Part shown: positions 26,481 through 36,276 of the stretch, one piece after another
How the letters are laid out: the number at the start of each line of letters is the position of its first letter
How positions within the stretch are numbered: the first letter of the stretch is position 1
NCBI RefSeq assembly: GCF_000316575.1
Contig: NC_019682.1
Coordinates: 4,214,001-4,278,000 of the forward strand
Source: Calothrix sp. PCC 7507
GTDB lineage: Bacteria; Cyanobacteriota; Cyanobacteriia; Cyanobacteriales; Nostocaceae
DNA length: 64,000 bases
Reading direction: 5' to 3'
The notes under the pieces: model-generated
Seen by the model: only the letters and a program-made list of their open reading frames with translations
The model's database searches: none
What the model was told of the DNA's origin: nothing
Position numbers and translations under genes: made by a program

Positions 26481-26839
26481 ACATTGATTTTCCCTTCCAC
26501 TTTAACAACCTGGGTCGCACCGCCACCACCAGCGATGACGACCACATCCGGGACATGATTGAGCAGTTACTCTTCACGAATCCTGGTGAACGGGTAAATC
26601 GCCCAGATTTTGGTAGTGGTTTGCTGCAACTGATATTTGCTCCCAATAGTCCGGAATTGGCGGCGACATTGCAATTTACGATGCAGGCATCACTACAACG
26701 TTGGTTAGGTGACTTGATTGATGTGCAAGCGTTGGCAGTATCTAGTGAAGATAGCAGCTTGCGGGTTTTCTTACAGTATGTGGTCAAGCGTAGTGGTGAA
26801 CAACGTACCGAAACCTTTGAACAAAGCGGTGTGTTATGA
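26477..26839 (+). CDS. Baseplate wedge protein, gp25/gpW family
   Basis: A 120-residue protein of the GPW/gp25 family: INFPF-like start (NIDFPFHFNNLGR), then DHIRDMIEQLLFTNPGERV, NRPDFGSGLLQLIFAPN and LQRWLGDLIDV. The NPGERVNRPDFG motif is diagnostic. gp25 connects the baseplate to the first sheath ring and triggers contraction. Its four-base overlaps with both neighbours are consistent with wedge proteins made in fixed proportion. Confidence 0.93.
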   Translation: MNIDFPFHFNNLGRTATTSDDDHIRDMIEQLLFTNPGERVNRPDFGSGLLQLIFAPNSPELAATLQFTMQASLQRWLGDLIDVQALAVSSEDSSLRVFLQYVVKRSGEQRTETFEQSGVL

Positions 26840-29388
26840 ATGACTCAACTCTCACCTGCAAAGACGAACAGCGTCGCCAACAAGTCCGCAGACGTCACTT
26901 GAATGGGTTGGATTATTTGGAAGTGGGTGACAATCAGCGATCGCTCTGTGTCCACTTTCTTGGCCCTGTACCCACAAATATTACCAAAGAAAATCTCCGC
27001 ATTGAAGGGGGGCAACGTATCCGCAATATTCAGGTGACTGGGGTGGAAGTGGAACCTTCAGAAGATCCTTCCTTAGATGGATGTCTGCGGGTATTTGTTG
27101 ATCAAAGTGGGGATTTTTCCTTCTATACTTTGCAGTTGGTCAATGTAGAAGGTTTTGACCCCCGTTACACCCAACTCAAATTTAGTTTTAAGGTTGGCTG
27201 TCCCAACGATATCGACTGCAAATCAGCACCCATTTGCCCACCACCAACCCGCATTGAGCCAGATATCAATTATTTAGCTAAAGATTATGCCAGTTTCCGC
27301 CAGTTAATTTTAGACCGTTTGGCGCTGAATGTACCGGACTGGCAAGAACGTCACGTTCCTGATTTGGGAATCACTTTAGTAGAAGTTCTAGCTTATGTGG
27401 GTGACTATCTCAGTTATTATCAGGATGCCGTTGCTACCGAAGCTTATTTAGATACTGCTCGTCAGCGCATCTCTGTGCGTCGCCATGCGCGCTTAGTCGA
27501 TTACCCGATGCATGAGGGTTGCAATGCTCGTACTTGGGTATGGCTGGAAACCGATCAGGATACTCCTATAAATCTATCTGATATTTACTTCATTACTCAT
27601 TACCAGAATGCGCCTAGCAGTGGCACAATTTTGAGTGTTGATGACTTAAACAATATTCCTGCTGGACAGTATGAAGTATTTGAGCCAGTTTTTCTAGAAT
27701 CTACCAAACAAATCCAAATATATAAAAATAAGATTTCCTTGTATAGTTGGGGCGATCGCTCTTGCTGTCTACCCCAGGGTACAATCTCCGCCACCCTTTT
27801 AGATCAATGGATTGCGCCGACTGCTGTGCCACCCCAAGAACTTTGTGAGGATGACGAGCATCCCACACCGCCTGCTGAATGGCAGCGTCAGTTGCAATCA
27901 TTGCAAGTGGGGGACATACTTATTTTTGAGGAGGTGAAGGGAGCCAAAACAGGCAATCCGGCTGATGCGGATATCACTCATCGTCATGCTGTGCGTCTCA
28001 CTCACGTGGAGCGGGGAGTAGATATTGTTTACCCAGATACGCAATTTCCCTCACAGCCGACTCCAGTAGTAGAAATTACCTGGGACATTGCCGATGCTTT
28101 GCCATTTCCTGTGTGTATTTCCGCCATTGGATTAGCGCCGGAATGTAAGTTGAGCGAAAATATCACCGTCGTCCGGGGAAATGTCATTTTAGTAGACCAC
28201 GGCTACACCCTGACACCGGAAGATTTAGGGACAGTGGCAGCAAAAGAAGCCACAACTGGATGTGAAGCAGCCGGTGAACCCGCAGACATTGCCACTACAC
28301 CAGCACTGTTTCGTCCACGCCTGCAAAGGATACCGCTCACCTTCCGTCAGCCACCCCCAATCTCTGAGCAGATACCCGGATCTCAAATATTCAAGCAGAA
28401 TCCTCAGCAAGCCGTAGCACAAATTACTAGATTAATTAGTAATTCCACACAATGGACACCCCAGTTAGATTTGTTAGGTAGCCGCAACCGCGATCGCAAT
28501 TTTGTCGTGGAAATTGATGATGATGGCTATGCCCATCTGCGTTTTGGCGATGGCGAATTGGGACAACAACCAGAGGTGGGAAATCACTTCTTTGCTACTT
28601 ATCGCATTGGTAATGGTATAGCTGGGAACATTGGTGCTGACACGATAGCTCACGTTGTGTTTCGTCAAAATAGACCAAATGGGTTGACACTCCAACCCCA
28701 TAATCCCCTACCAGCCCAAGGAGGCACAGATCCACAACCCTTGTCTGAGGTGAAACTGTTTGCCCCCCGCAGCTTCCGTAAAGAATTGCAACGAGCGATC
28801 GCCGCTGATGATTATGCTCAAATTGTCATGCGTGACTTCTCCAGTCAGGTGCAACGAGCGGCTGCGACACTGCGCTGGACAGGTAGCTGGTATGAAGTCT
28901 TGGTAGTTATTGACCCCTTAGCTAGCCAGACAGATAGCCGAGAGTTACTAAATGCGATCGCCCAACATTTATACCGCTACCGTCGCATCGGTCATGATGT
29001 GGTAGTTAAACCAGCAATCTATGTCCCGCTAGATATTGCCCTGACTGTATGTGTGCAACCCAACTATTTACGGGGACATCTCAAAGCAGATTTGTTAAAT
29101 GCGTTTAGCGATCGCTTGCTGGCGGATGGTCGGCGGGGCTTTTTTCACCCAGATAACTTGACATTTGGTACAGGTATTGCTCTGAGTCAACTGGTGGCGA
29201 CTGCCCAAAAAGTATCAGGTGTAGAAAGTGTGAGTGTCACCAGATTACAACGCTTGTATGTAGGCGAAAACGGAGAGATTGAGCAAGGTATCCTACCTCT
29301 GAATCCTCTAGAGGTGGCTCAATTAGCAAATGACCCCAATTTTCCCGAAAACGGCAAATTTGAGCTATTCATGAGAGGTGGACGATGA
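26836..29388 (+). CDS. Baseplate J-like wedge protein 1 (Pvc11-like)
   Basis: An 850-residue 'putative baseplate assembly protein' of the J/gp6 family. The conserved core begins at EPDINYLAKDYASFRQLILD, continues with VPDLGITLVEVLAYVGDYLS and AYLDTARQRISVRRHARLVD, and later has AHLRFGDGELGQQPEVG, GNGIAGNIG and LPAQGGTDPQPL. Preceding it is a family-typical beta domain with CPNDIDCKSAPICPPP. It would form the baseplate wedge ring with the next two proteins. A cysteine-containing insertion (about residues 330-440) is longer than the phage homologues have. Confidence 0.9.
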   Translation: MNDSTLTCKDEQRRQQVRRRHLNGLDYLEVGDNQRSLCVHFLGPVPTNITKENLRIEGGQRIRNIQVTGVEVEPSEDPSLDGCLRVFVDQSGDFSFYTLQLVNVEGFDPRYTQLKFSFKVGCPNDIDCKSAPICPPPTRIEPDINYLAKDYASFRQLILDRLALNVPDWQERHVPDLGITLVEVLAYVGDYLSYYQDAVATEAYLDTARQRISVRRHARLVDYPMHEGCNARTWVWLETDQDTPINLSDIYFITHYQNAPSSGTILSVDDLNNIPAGQYEVFEPVFLESTKQIQIYKNKISLYSWGDRSCCLPQGTISATLLDQWIAPTAVPPQELCEDDEHPTPPAEWQRQLQSLQVGDILIFEEVKGAKTGNPADADITHRHAVRLTHVERGVDIVYPDTQFPSQPTPVVEITWDIADALPFPVCISAIGLAPECKLSENITVVRGNVILVDHGYTLTPEDLGTVAAKEATTGCEAAGEPADIATTPALFRPRLQRIPLTFRQPPPISEQIPGSQIFKQNPQQAVAQITRLISNSTQWTPQLDLLGSRNRDRNFVVEIDDDGYAHLRFGDGELGQQPEVGNHFFATYRIGNGIAGNIGADTIAHVVFRQNRPNGLTLQPHNPLPAQGGTDPQPLSEVKLFAPRSFRKELQRAIAADDYAQIVMRDFSSQVQRAAATLRWTGSWYEVLVVIDPLASQTDSRELLNAIAQHLYRYRRIGHDVVVKPAIYVPLDIALTVCVQPNYLRGHLKADLLNAFSDRLLADGRRGFFHPDNLTFGTGIALSQLVATAQKVSGVESVSVTRLQRLYVGENGEIEQGILPLNPLEVAQLANDPNFPENGKFELFMRGGR

Positions 29389-32300
29389 ATGAACCTTGTG
29401 GCTGTTGTGAAGGGCTAGAATCTCTCACCCCCGTTTCTACGGCTAACCGTCCTGGTTTGGATGCCCTAGTTTATCGGGTGGGGACTCATGGCACATTTTT
29501 AGAGACAATGAAAGCCCGTCTGAGTAGCAGTGATTTCCCGTCTCTCGCCCAGTTAAAAACCAGAGATGCCAACGATCCAGCGATCGCACTTTTGGATGCT
29601 TGGGCAACTATCGCCGATGTTCTCACATTTTACCAAGAACGCATCGCCAATGAAGGCTACCTACGGACAGCGACTGAAAGGCGATCGGTGTTGGAGTTGG
29701 CGCGGCTAGTTGGTTACAGTCTGCGTCCTGGGGTAGCTGCTACTGTCTACCCAGCATTCACGATGGAAATCGGCTACAACCAAGAAGGCGAAATTCCCGC
29801 AGGTACACGCATCCAGAGTCTACCAGGTCCTGGTGAATTGCCCCAATTTTTTGAAACGGCGGTAAAAATACCCGCCCGTACTGACTGGAACAACCTTAAA
29901 CCCCGTCTCACCAGACCGCACTACATTACTAGAAACAACGCTGAAATTAAAGAACAACTCTACTTCCAAGGAATTTCCACCAACCAGAAAGCTAATGACC
30001 CATTATTGTTAGTCTTTTTTGAGTCACAGGGACAGCAAGTCTGGCGGCGGGTGCAAGCGGTTGAAGTCCAGTCCCAAGAAAATCGCACATTGGTAAAACT
30101 GCAAACACCAAAAACAGCTAGTTTGCTGAATGAAATCAATCATACTTCCCAAAATTACCCAGAGCCAGAAAGCCAATGCCCCTTTGAAAAACTCGGTTCA
30201 TCTGTTGATGGTTTACTGAACGGGTTACTTAAACCGCCTTCGCGCCCTCCTGCTAACGCCTTGCAATTGGGGCTAAAAGCCCAAGAAATTTATCAATGTG
30301 AGTCAGATATTGCGCCTAAACTACTGACAACATTGAAACCAAAATTACAAGATACCCTTTATACTGCCTGGGGGAATACACCTGTCACCGCAACTTCTGA
30401 CTTACAAAGTATACAAGCCTTGCGCGTGAAAGCCGCCCCCTTTGGTGCTAACGCCCCTCTCAAACCAGTTTACGACGACAGGGGGAGAATTGCCGGTTAT
30501 GAAGAGTGGGCGATCGCCGGGACAGTAGCGATCAATGTTAATGTCTTACTCAGCGATAATCGACCCCAACAGGCGACAATCTCGATTCAACGAGATACTG
30601 ATACCCAAAGTATTTTTCTCAGTCAAGAAGCAATTCGCAGTGGGACTCAAGTCAGTGTACCAGGGTTGACGGTTCGCCCTAGTTTTCTGACCACGGGTGG
30701 AGAATTCCCGTCAATTATCGGTATTAGCTTGACAATTCAGACGGCAGGAGCAAATCGGGTAATTTCCATGTCACAGGGAACCCGAACTTGGAATGTAAAT
30801 ATTAACCCAGATCCGCAACAAGTTGTGATTTTGGGGCAAGTATTGCGGTATTCGATTGCTAGACGAAAAATAGCGATCGCTTATTTACCAGATTTGCTCT
30901 CTGTCTCTGAAGAGTCACCCCAAGAACCGTCAGTAGAATTCAAACGCACCATCGCCTTAGATGCTGAATATGACCAAATTTTGCCCAATAGTTGGGTAAT
31001 CATCCAACATCCAAATAGAGATGTCATTGCTCAGATAGAGAAAGTGGCAAACATCGCCAAAGCAGCTTATGGCATCTCCGGTAAAGTCACCCAACTAACA
31101 CTAAAGCAGGAATGGTTAAACAATGATGACTTAACTCTCGATGTTTTCCGGAAAACTACTGTTTATGCCCAAAGCGAAGCATTAACCCTGGCAGAAGAAA
31201 TTATCAATGCACCAATTCAAGGCAACAACATCGAACTGGGGCGATTATATGACGGGTTGCAGCCAGGAAGATGGCTAATTGTCTCAGGAGAACGTGCTGA
31301 CTTAGGGGAAACTACATCTGTCAAAGCTAGTGAACTGGTAATGCTATCTGGCATCAAGCAAAATGTAGCGCAAATTAACGAACGGGAATTACCCGGTGAT
31401 CAAACCCACACTTTCCTACAGCTAGCCCAACCACTGAATTACCAATATAAACGCGATACCGTGATTATTTACGGAAATGTCGTCAAAGCTACCCACGGCG
31501 AAACCCGTACAGAAGTTTTGGGTAGCGGTGATGGTAGAAAAGCATTCCCCCAATTTCCCTTGCGACAGCCGCCTTTAACTTATCTGGCGGCTCCTACGCC
31601 TGGGGGTGCAGCTAGTACCTTAGAGATGCGCGTAAATAACATTCTCTGGCATGAAACCGACAGCTTGGCTGGACTCAAACCTACAGAGCGAGTTTATACG
31701 ATCAAAATTGAAGATGACGGTAAAACCACGGTGGTTTTTGGCAATGGTGAAAGTGGCGCTAGACTCCCTACAGGTGCAGAAAACGTCAGAGCCGTCTATC
31801 GCAATGGTATCGGTAAAGTCGGCAACGTCAAAGCAGAGCAAATTAACTTACTAGCGACCCGTCCCCTAGGACTCAAAGCCGTGATTAATCCTCTGCCCGC
31901 TACTGGGGGTGCTGACCGAGAAAACCGCGATCGCGCCCGTCGTCATGCCCCCTTGGCAGTCATGTCACTTGATCGCCTCGTATCAGTTCAAGACTACGCC
32001 GACTTTAGCCGCACCTTTGCCGGGATTGACAAAGCCAGTGCTGTTCGCCTATCTGATGGTCGTCGTCAAGTAGTCCACCTGACAATCGCCGGGGCGGATG
32101 ATATTCCTATCGATCAAAACTCCGATTTGTATCGGAATTTATCCCAAGCATTGCGCCAGTTGGGCGATCCTTCCCAGCCTGTGCAAATAGCCTTAAGAGA
32201 ACTGATGGTATTAATTATCAGTGCCAAGGTGAAGATTTTACCCGATTATCAGTGGGAGTCAGTCGAGCCGCAAATCCGGCAAACATTGCTGGATACTTTT

Positions 32301-32585
32301 AGCTTTGAGCGTCGAGAACTGGGACAAGATGTGACTCTGAGTGAAGTCATCAGCACCATTCAAGGAGTGGCGGGTGTTGACTTTGTGGATGTGGACATTT
32401 TGAATAGCATCTCTGAGACAGAAGCCGCAAACCCGACTCAACTAATAGACAAATTCGCTAATTTGACACTCAAAACCAGAATTCCTGTCAACTTAGCCAG
32501 AACTCAGCACGCTGCCCAAATCGCTATTTTGAGTCCCACAGAACCCCGTACCCTGCTGCTCAATCCGATGGAGGTGAAGCCGTGA
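29385..32585 (+). CDS. Baseplate J-like wedge protein 2 (Pvc12-like)
   Basis: A 1066-residue member of the same J-like family as its neighbour. It starts with the family's CGCCEGLESLTP and NRPGLDALVYRVGTHGTFLE, followed by DPAIALLDAWATIADVLTFY and YLRTATERRSVLELARLVGY. Near the end are VVFGNGESGARLPTG, PLPATGGADRENRDRARRHA and SVQDYADFSRTFAGIDKASA. The middle (about 190-640) is an extended region of beta-rich sequence that would widen the baseplate. It overlaps both neighbours by four bases. Confidence 0.9.
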   Translation: MNEPCGCCEGLESLTPVSTANRPGLDALVYRVGTHGTFLETMKARLSSSDFPSLAQLKTRDANDPAIALLDAWATIADVLTFYQERIANEGYLRTATERRSVLELARLVGYSLRPGVAATVYPAFTMEIGYNQEGEIPAGTRIQSLPGPGELPQFFETAVKIPARTDWNNLKPRLTRPHYITRNNAEIKEQLYFQGISTNQKANDPLLLVFFESQGQQVWRRVQAVEVQSQENRTLVKLQTPKTASLLNEINHTSQNYPEPESQCPFEKLGSSVDGLLNGLLKPPSRPPANALQLGLKAQEIYQCESDIAPKLLTTLKPKLQDTLYTAWGNTPVTATSDLQSIQALRVKAAPFGANAPLKPVYDDRGRIAGYEEWAIAGTVAINVNVLLSDNRPQQATISIQRDTDTQSIFLSQEAIRSGTQVSVPGLTVRPSFLTTGGEFPSIIGISLTIQTAGANRVISMSQGTRTWNVNINPDPQQVVILGQVLRYSIARRKIAIAYLPDLLSVSEESPQEPSVEFKRTIALDAEYDQILPNSWVIIQHPNRDVIAQIEKVANIAKAAYGISGKVTQLTLKQEWLNNDDLTLDVFRKTTVYAQSEALTLAEEIINAPIQGNNIELGRLYDGLQPGRWLIVSGERADLGETTSVKASELVMLSGIKQNVAQINERELPGDQTHTFLQLAQPLNYQYKRDTVIIYGNVVKATHGETRTEVLGSGDGRKAFPQFPLRQPPLTYLAAPTPGGAASTLEMRVNNILWHETDSLAGLKPTERVYTIKIEDDGKTTVVFGNGESGARLPTGAENVRAVYRNGIGKVGNVKAEQINLLATRPLGLKAVINPLPATGGADRENRDRARRHAPLAVMSLDRLVSVQDYADFSRTFAGIDKASAVRLSDGRRQVVHLTIAGADDIPIDQNSDLYRNLSQALRQLGDPSQPVQIALRELMVLIISAKVKILPDYQWESVEPQIRQTLLDTFSFERRELGQDVTLSEVISTIQGVAGVDFVDVDILNSISETEAANPTQLIDKFANLTLKTRIPVNLARTQHAAQIAILSPTEPRTLLLNPMEVKP

Positions 32586-34783
32586 GTGACCGTCTTTATG
32601 AACTATTGCCAGTAATTTACCGTCAACGAGATGCCGAACAAGGCTATGCTTTGCGGGATTTGTTGCGGGTGATTGGTGAACAAGTGGATGTAGTCGAAGC
32701 AGATATCTCCCAACTCTATGAAAATTGGTTCATTGAAACCTGCGAGGATTGGGTTGTTCCCTACATCGCCGATTTGATTGGTTATCGATCTATCCATGAA
32801 GCCGGAGAACCAGGAGAAGTCAATACACCCCAAGGGCGACAGCGTAACCAAATATTGATTCCCCGCCGAGAAGTTGCTAATACCATTCGCTATCGACGAC
32901 GCAAGGGGACTTTAGCGCTGTTGGAACTGCTAGCAAATGATGTCGCTGGCTGGCCGGCGCGAGCGGTGGAATTTTACAAGTTGCTGGGTTGGACACAACA
33001 CATCAATCATTTACGGCTGTCACAAGGGCGGACAGTAGATTTACGCCAAGGTGATGTTCTGGATCGCCTGGATGGCCCCTTCGAGGCGATCGCCCATACT
33101 GTGGATGTCCGCCGTATTCAGTCACCTTACGATTTAGGTCGCTACAACATCCCAGATGTGGGAGTTTTTGTCTGGCGCTTGCAAAGCTATGCGGTGACTC
33201 AAACCCCTGCCTATTCTTTAGAAGAGGTTAGCCCCCACTGTTACACCTTTAACGTTTTAGGTCATAATACCCCGCTGTATATTTCTCCCCAACCAGAGGT
33301 AGATCCTACCGACATTGCCACAGAGCTAAATTTGCCTGCTCCTATCCGTCGCCGTGCTTTTGCCAGTAACAAACAGCTGTACTATGGCGAAGACAAAAGT
33401 CTACAAATTTGGGTGGGAAGTACCCAAGGTTCAGCCTTTACTCTGCAACCAGTCCCCTCCGACCGGATCAAACCTGCGGATCTCAGTGATTGGCAGTATC
33501 GACCACCCCAAGGGATGGTAGCCGTTGATCCAGTGTTGGGACGGATGGTCTTTCACCCACGCCAGTTGCCTAAGGGAGGGGTTTGGGTAAATTATCATTA
33601 TGCTTTTAGTGCTGATATTGGTGGCGGCGAGTACGATCGCCCACTCTCACAACCAGCAAAATATGTGATTTATCGAGTCGGCAGGCAGGAAACATATACT
33701 ACTATCACTGGGGCGATCGCTCAGTGGCACAGCGAATATCAGGCACACCCCGACGAGGAAAAATATCTTCATGGAGTGATTGAAATTACCGATAGTGGCG
33801 TGTACACTGAACGATTTGACCTCATACTCCAAACCCGCCAACACCTGCAAATTCGAGCGGCTAACCATACTCGTCCGGTGATTCGCCTCCTCGACTATCA
33901 AGCAGAAACTACAGACGCTTTACGTGTCACCGTCCAACCAGGTAGCCGCTTGACCTTGGATGGTTTATTAATCGCCGGTCGGGGAGTGCAGATACAGCGA
34001 GAAACGCCAGATTTCCTAGATCCGCCGCAGCCAGTGGCGCCTGCATTGGCTACTCACCCAGTCAAAATCACTATTCGTCATTCTACCCTAGTCCCTGGTT
34101 GGGCACTCCAGTGCAACTGTGAACCCAAACGCCCTGCAGAAGCTAGTCTAGATTTGTTTAACCTGGATGGCAATGCACGAGTTGAGATCAAAAACAGCAT
34201 TATTGGCTCAATTCAAGTCAACCAGGATGAAGTCCAAACTGATCCTCTAGCTATACACATCAGCGATAGCATTCTCGATGCCACTAGTACAGAACGAGAA
34301 GCTATAGATGCACCAGGTTATGCTGTCGCCCATACACGATTGACAATTCAACGCTGTACTGTCTTCGGTAAAATTTTGGTACATTCTCTTGACTTAGCAG
34401 AAAATAGCATTTTTGCTGGTGTGATCACCGTTGCTCGTCGCCAACAAGGCTGTGTCCGCTTCTGCTACATTACCCCCACCTCGCGGACACCACGCCGTTA
34501 CAATTGCCAGCCAGATTTAGTTGAGCAAGCAGTCATAGATGATTTAAAGCAGCAAGAGCGCGATCGCGTCCGTCCCCAATTCAATAGCACCCGTTACGGC
34601 ACTCCCACCTATTGCCAACTCGCCAACACCTGCGCTGTGGAAATTCAACGTGGTGCCGATGATGAATCGGAAATGGGTGTATTTCACGACCTTTTTCAAC
34701 CCCAACGGGCCGCTAATCTGCGTACCCGTTTAGATGAATATACGCCTGCTGATATGGAAACAGGCATTATCTACGCCAGCTAG
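32582..34783 (+). CDS. Phage tail protein I-like wedge protein with beta-helix tail
   Basis: A 733-residue protein. The first about 150 residues are tail protein I-like: LYELLPVIYRQRDAEQGYAL, ENWFIETCEDWVVPYIADLI and RYRRRKGTLALLELLANDVAG. The remainder is a long beta-rich region; residues about 490-640 read as rungs of a right-handed beta-helix (KNSIIGSIQV, ISDSILDATS, RCTVFGKILV, ENSIFAGVIT). Such a tail may act as a fibre, anchor or adhesin. In the Anabaena PCC 7120 particle the extended baseplate is associated with thylakoid anchoring; a similar role is possible but is inference. Confidence 0.85.
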   Translation: MSDRLYELLPVIYRQRDAEQGYALRDLLRVIGEQVDVVEADISQLYENWFIETCEDWVVPYIADLIGYRSIHEAGEPGEVNTPQGRQRNQILIPRREVANTIRYRRRKGTLALLELLANDVAGWPARAVEFYKLLGWTQHINHLRLSQGRTVDLRQGDVLDRLDGPFEAIAHTVDVRRIQSPYDLGRYNIPDVGVFVWRLQSYAVTQTPAYSLEEVSPHCYTFNVLGHNTPLYISPQPEVDPTDIATELNLPAPIRRRAFASNKQLYYGEDKSLQIWVGSTQGSAFTLQPVPSDRIKPADLSDWQYRPPQGMVAVDPVLGRMVFHPRQLPKGGVWVNYHYAFSADIGGGEYDRPLSQPAKYVIYRVGRQETYTTITGAIAQWHSEYQAHPDEEKYLHGVIEITDSGVYTERFDLILQTRQHLQIRAANHTRPVIRLLDYQAETTDALRVTVQPGSRLTLDGLLIAGRGVQIQRETPDFLDPPQPVAPALATHPVKITIRHSTLVPGWALQCNCEPKRPAEASLDLFNLDGNARVEIKNSIIGSIQVNQDEVQTDPLAIHISDSILDATSTEREAIDAPGYAVAHTRLTIQRCTVFGKILVHSLDLAENSIFAGVITVARRQQGCVRFCYITPTSRTPRRYNCQPDLVEQAVIDDLKQQERDRVRPQFNSTRYGTPTYCQLANTCAVEIQRGADDESEMGVFHDLFQPQRAANLRTRLDEYTPADMETGIIYAS

Positions 34784-34792
34784 GAGCAACCC

Positions 34793-36256
34793 ATGCAAGG
34801 TGAATTTAGAGGCGATTTTACCCGTGACACCTTTGACCCCAGTAAAAACTTTTTGCGGGTGTTGATGCAGCAAGGTCGAGTGCAAGTTGATGCTGACTTG
34901 AATGAACAAGTGGCAATTCTTTTGCACTACATCCAAACCTTAGCCGCCGACTTAATCGGCCCCCACGGTGGCCCTGTTAGAGGTGCTGGTTTCAAAATCA
35001 CTATTGATCCGACAAAGGATATTTCCAAAGACAATGTAATTACGAATTTCAATATCGGCATCGGACATTATTATGTGAATGGTTTGCTGGTCGAAAATCG
35101 CCACAGTCTGGAATATTACGCCCAAACCAACTATCCACTTAATCGAGAGCAAGACAAGCTACCTAACTTACCTTTTTTGGTCTACCTCGATGTTTGGGAA
35201 CGTCACATCACCTATATTCAAGACGACAGTATTCGGGAAGTGGCTTTAGGTGGGGCTGATACTGCCACCCGCTCCCAAGTTGTCACCCAGGTGAGGGTAC
35301 AGGGAAATCTGGGCAGGAATGTTACTAATTGTGCTGATCTTGATTGGAAAACTCTCACAGAGCAATGGCAATCTCCTGACAGAGGACTTTTGCGAGCTAG
35401 GGCGCAAGTAGATCAAGAACAGACCGACCCCTGTATTATTCGCCCCAATGCTCGTTATCGGGGTGCAGAAAATCAACTTTACCGCGTAGAAGTTCATGCT
35501 GTTCATGAAGACGGAATAGCCACCTTTAAATGGTCGCGGGAAAATGGCTCGGTTGCTTTTGCCATTGATTTAAATCCAGATAATTTGCCAGCCACATCTG
35601 GAACAAGCACCATCATTAAACTGAAAAACTGGTGGCGTGACGATCGCTTTGGTTTATCTGTTGGCGATTGGGTCGAGTTGGTGGATGATGATTATACTCT
35701 TCATCAACTAGCTGAACCACTATGGCAAGTTGACAAGATTGAACCTACTGATTTCTTGGTGACATTAAAACGCCAAACGCCATCTCAGCGGGCTATTGGG
35801 GAAAATCCACAAACATCACCTCTGTTGCGTCGTTGGGATCAGCGAGAGAGGACTGGATTAACCTTAATTGATGGTGCTGTATCAATTGCTGAGGTGGCAA
35901 GCAACATTGATGATGAAGGCTGGTTGACTCTAGAAGACGGTGTACAAATTCAGTGGCAACGCTCAGAATCAGTAAAACCTTTATACCGCACTGGTGACTA
36001 CTGGCTAATTCCCGCACGGAATGCTACGGGCGATGTCGAGTGGCCACACTTGAATGGTAAGCCTGTAGCCATCCCGCCCCACGGTGTTCAGCATTATTAT
36101 GCACCTCTAGCAGTGGTGACAGCCACCCGATACGGACAAGCGATCGTTGCTGATTGCCGACGCCAGTTTTATTCCTTGGGTCGCAGTTATTACTATATTG
36201 GTTCTGCTGCCGGGATTGGCACGGATTTGATTTGGGACAATGCTGATTTGCAATAA
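34793..36256 (+). CDS. DUF6519 protein of injection-system clusters
   Basis: A 487-residue protein that opens with QGEFRGDFTRDTFDPSKNF and the VLMQQGRVQVDADLNEQ motif typical of DUF6519 proteins, which lie at the end of eCIS-like baseplate operons. Further blocks are LVYLDVWERHITYIQDDSIR, YRVEVHAVHEDGIATFKWSR and GDWVELVDDDYTL. It is probably a structural baseplate or fibre-associated protein, but its exact role is unknown to me. It follows protein I by nine bases and is the last gene of the operon; an inverted-repeat element follows after 20 bases. Confidence 0.8.
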   Translation: MQGEFRGDFTRDTFDPSKNFLRVLMQQGRVQVDADLNEQVAILLHYIQTLAADLIGPHGGPVRGAGFKITIDPTKDISKDNVITNFNIGIGHYYVNGLLVENRHSLEYYAQTNYPLNREQDKLPNLPFLVYLDVWERHITYIQDDSIREVALGGADTATRSQVVTQVRVQGNLGRNVTNCADLDWKTLTEQWQSPDRGLLRARAQVDQEQTDPCIIRPNARYRGAENQLYRVEVHAVHEDGIATFKWSRENGSVAFAIDLNPDNLPATSGTSTIIKLKNWWRDDRFGLSVGDWVELVDDDYTLHQLAEPLWQVDKIEPTDFLVTLKRQTPSQRAIGENPQTSPLLRRWDQRERTGLTLIDGAVSIAEVASNIDDEGWLTLEDGVQIQWQRSESVKPLYRTGDYWLIPARNATGDVEWPHLNGKPVAIPPHGVQHYYAPLAVVTATRYGQAIVADCRRQFYSLGRSYYYIGSAAGIGTDLIWDNADLQ

Positions 36257-36276
36257 TCCCGAAGTTCCGAGTTCTG

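Noticed and set aside
11502-36256. Prophage
   Set aside because: Tail, sheath and baseplate genes only; no capsid, portal, terminase, integrase or lysis genes, and an eCIS-type AAA+ ATPase and DUF4157 proteins are present.
11502-36256. Type VI secretion system
   Set aside because: No TssJ/L/M membrane complex or ClpV; sheath and terminator proteins are of the eCIS/phage type.
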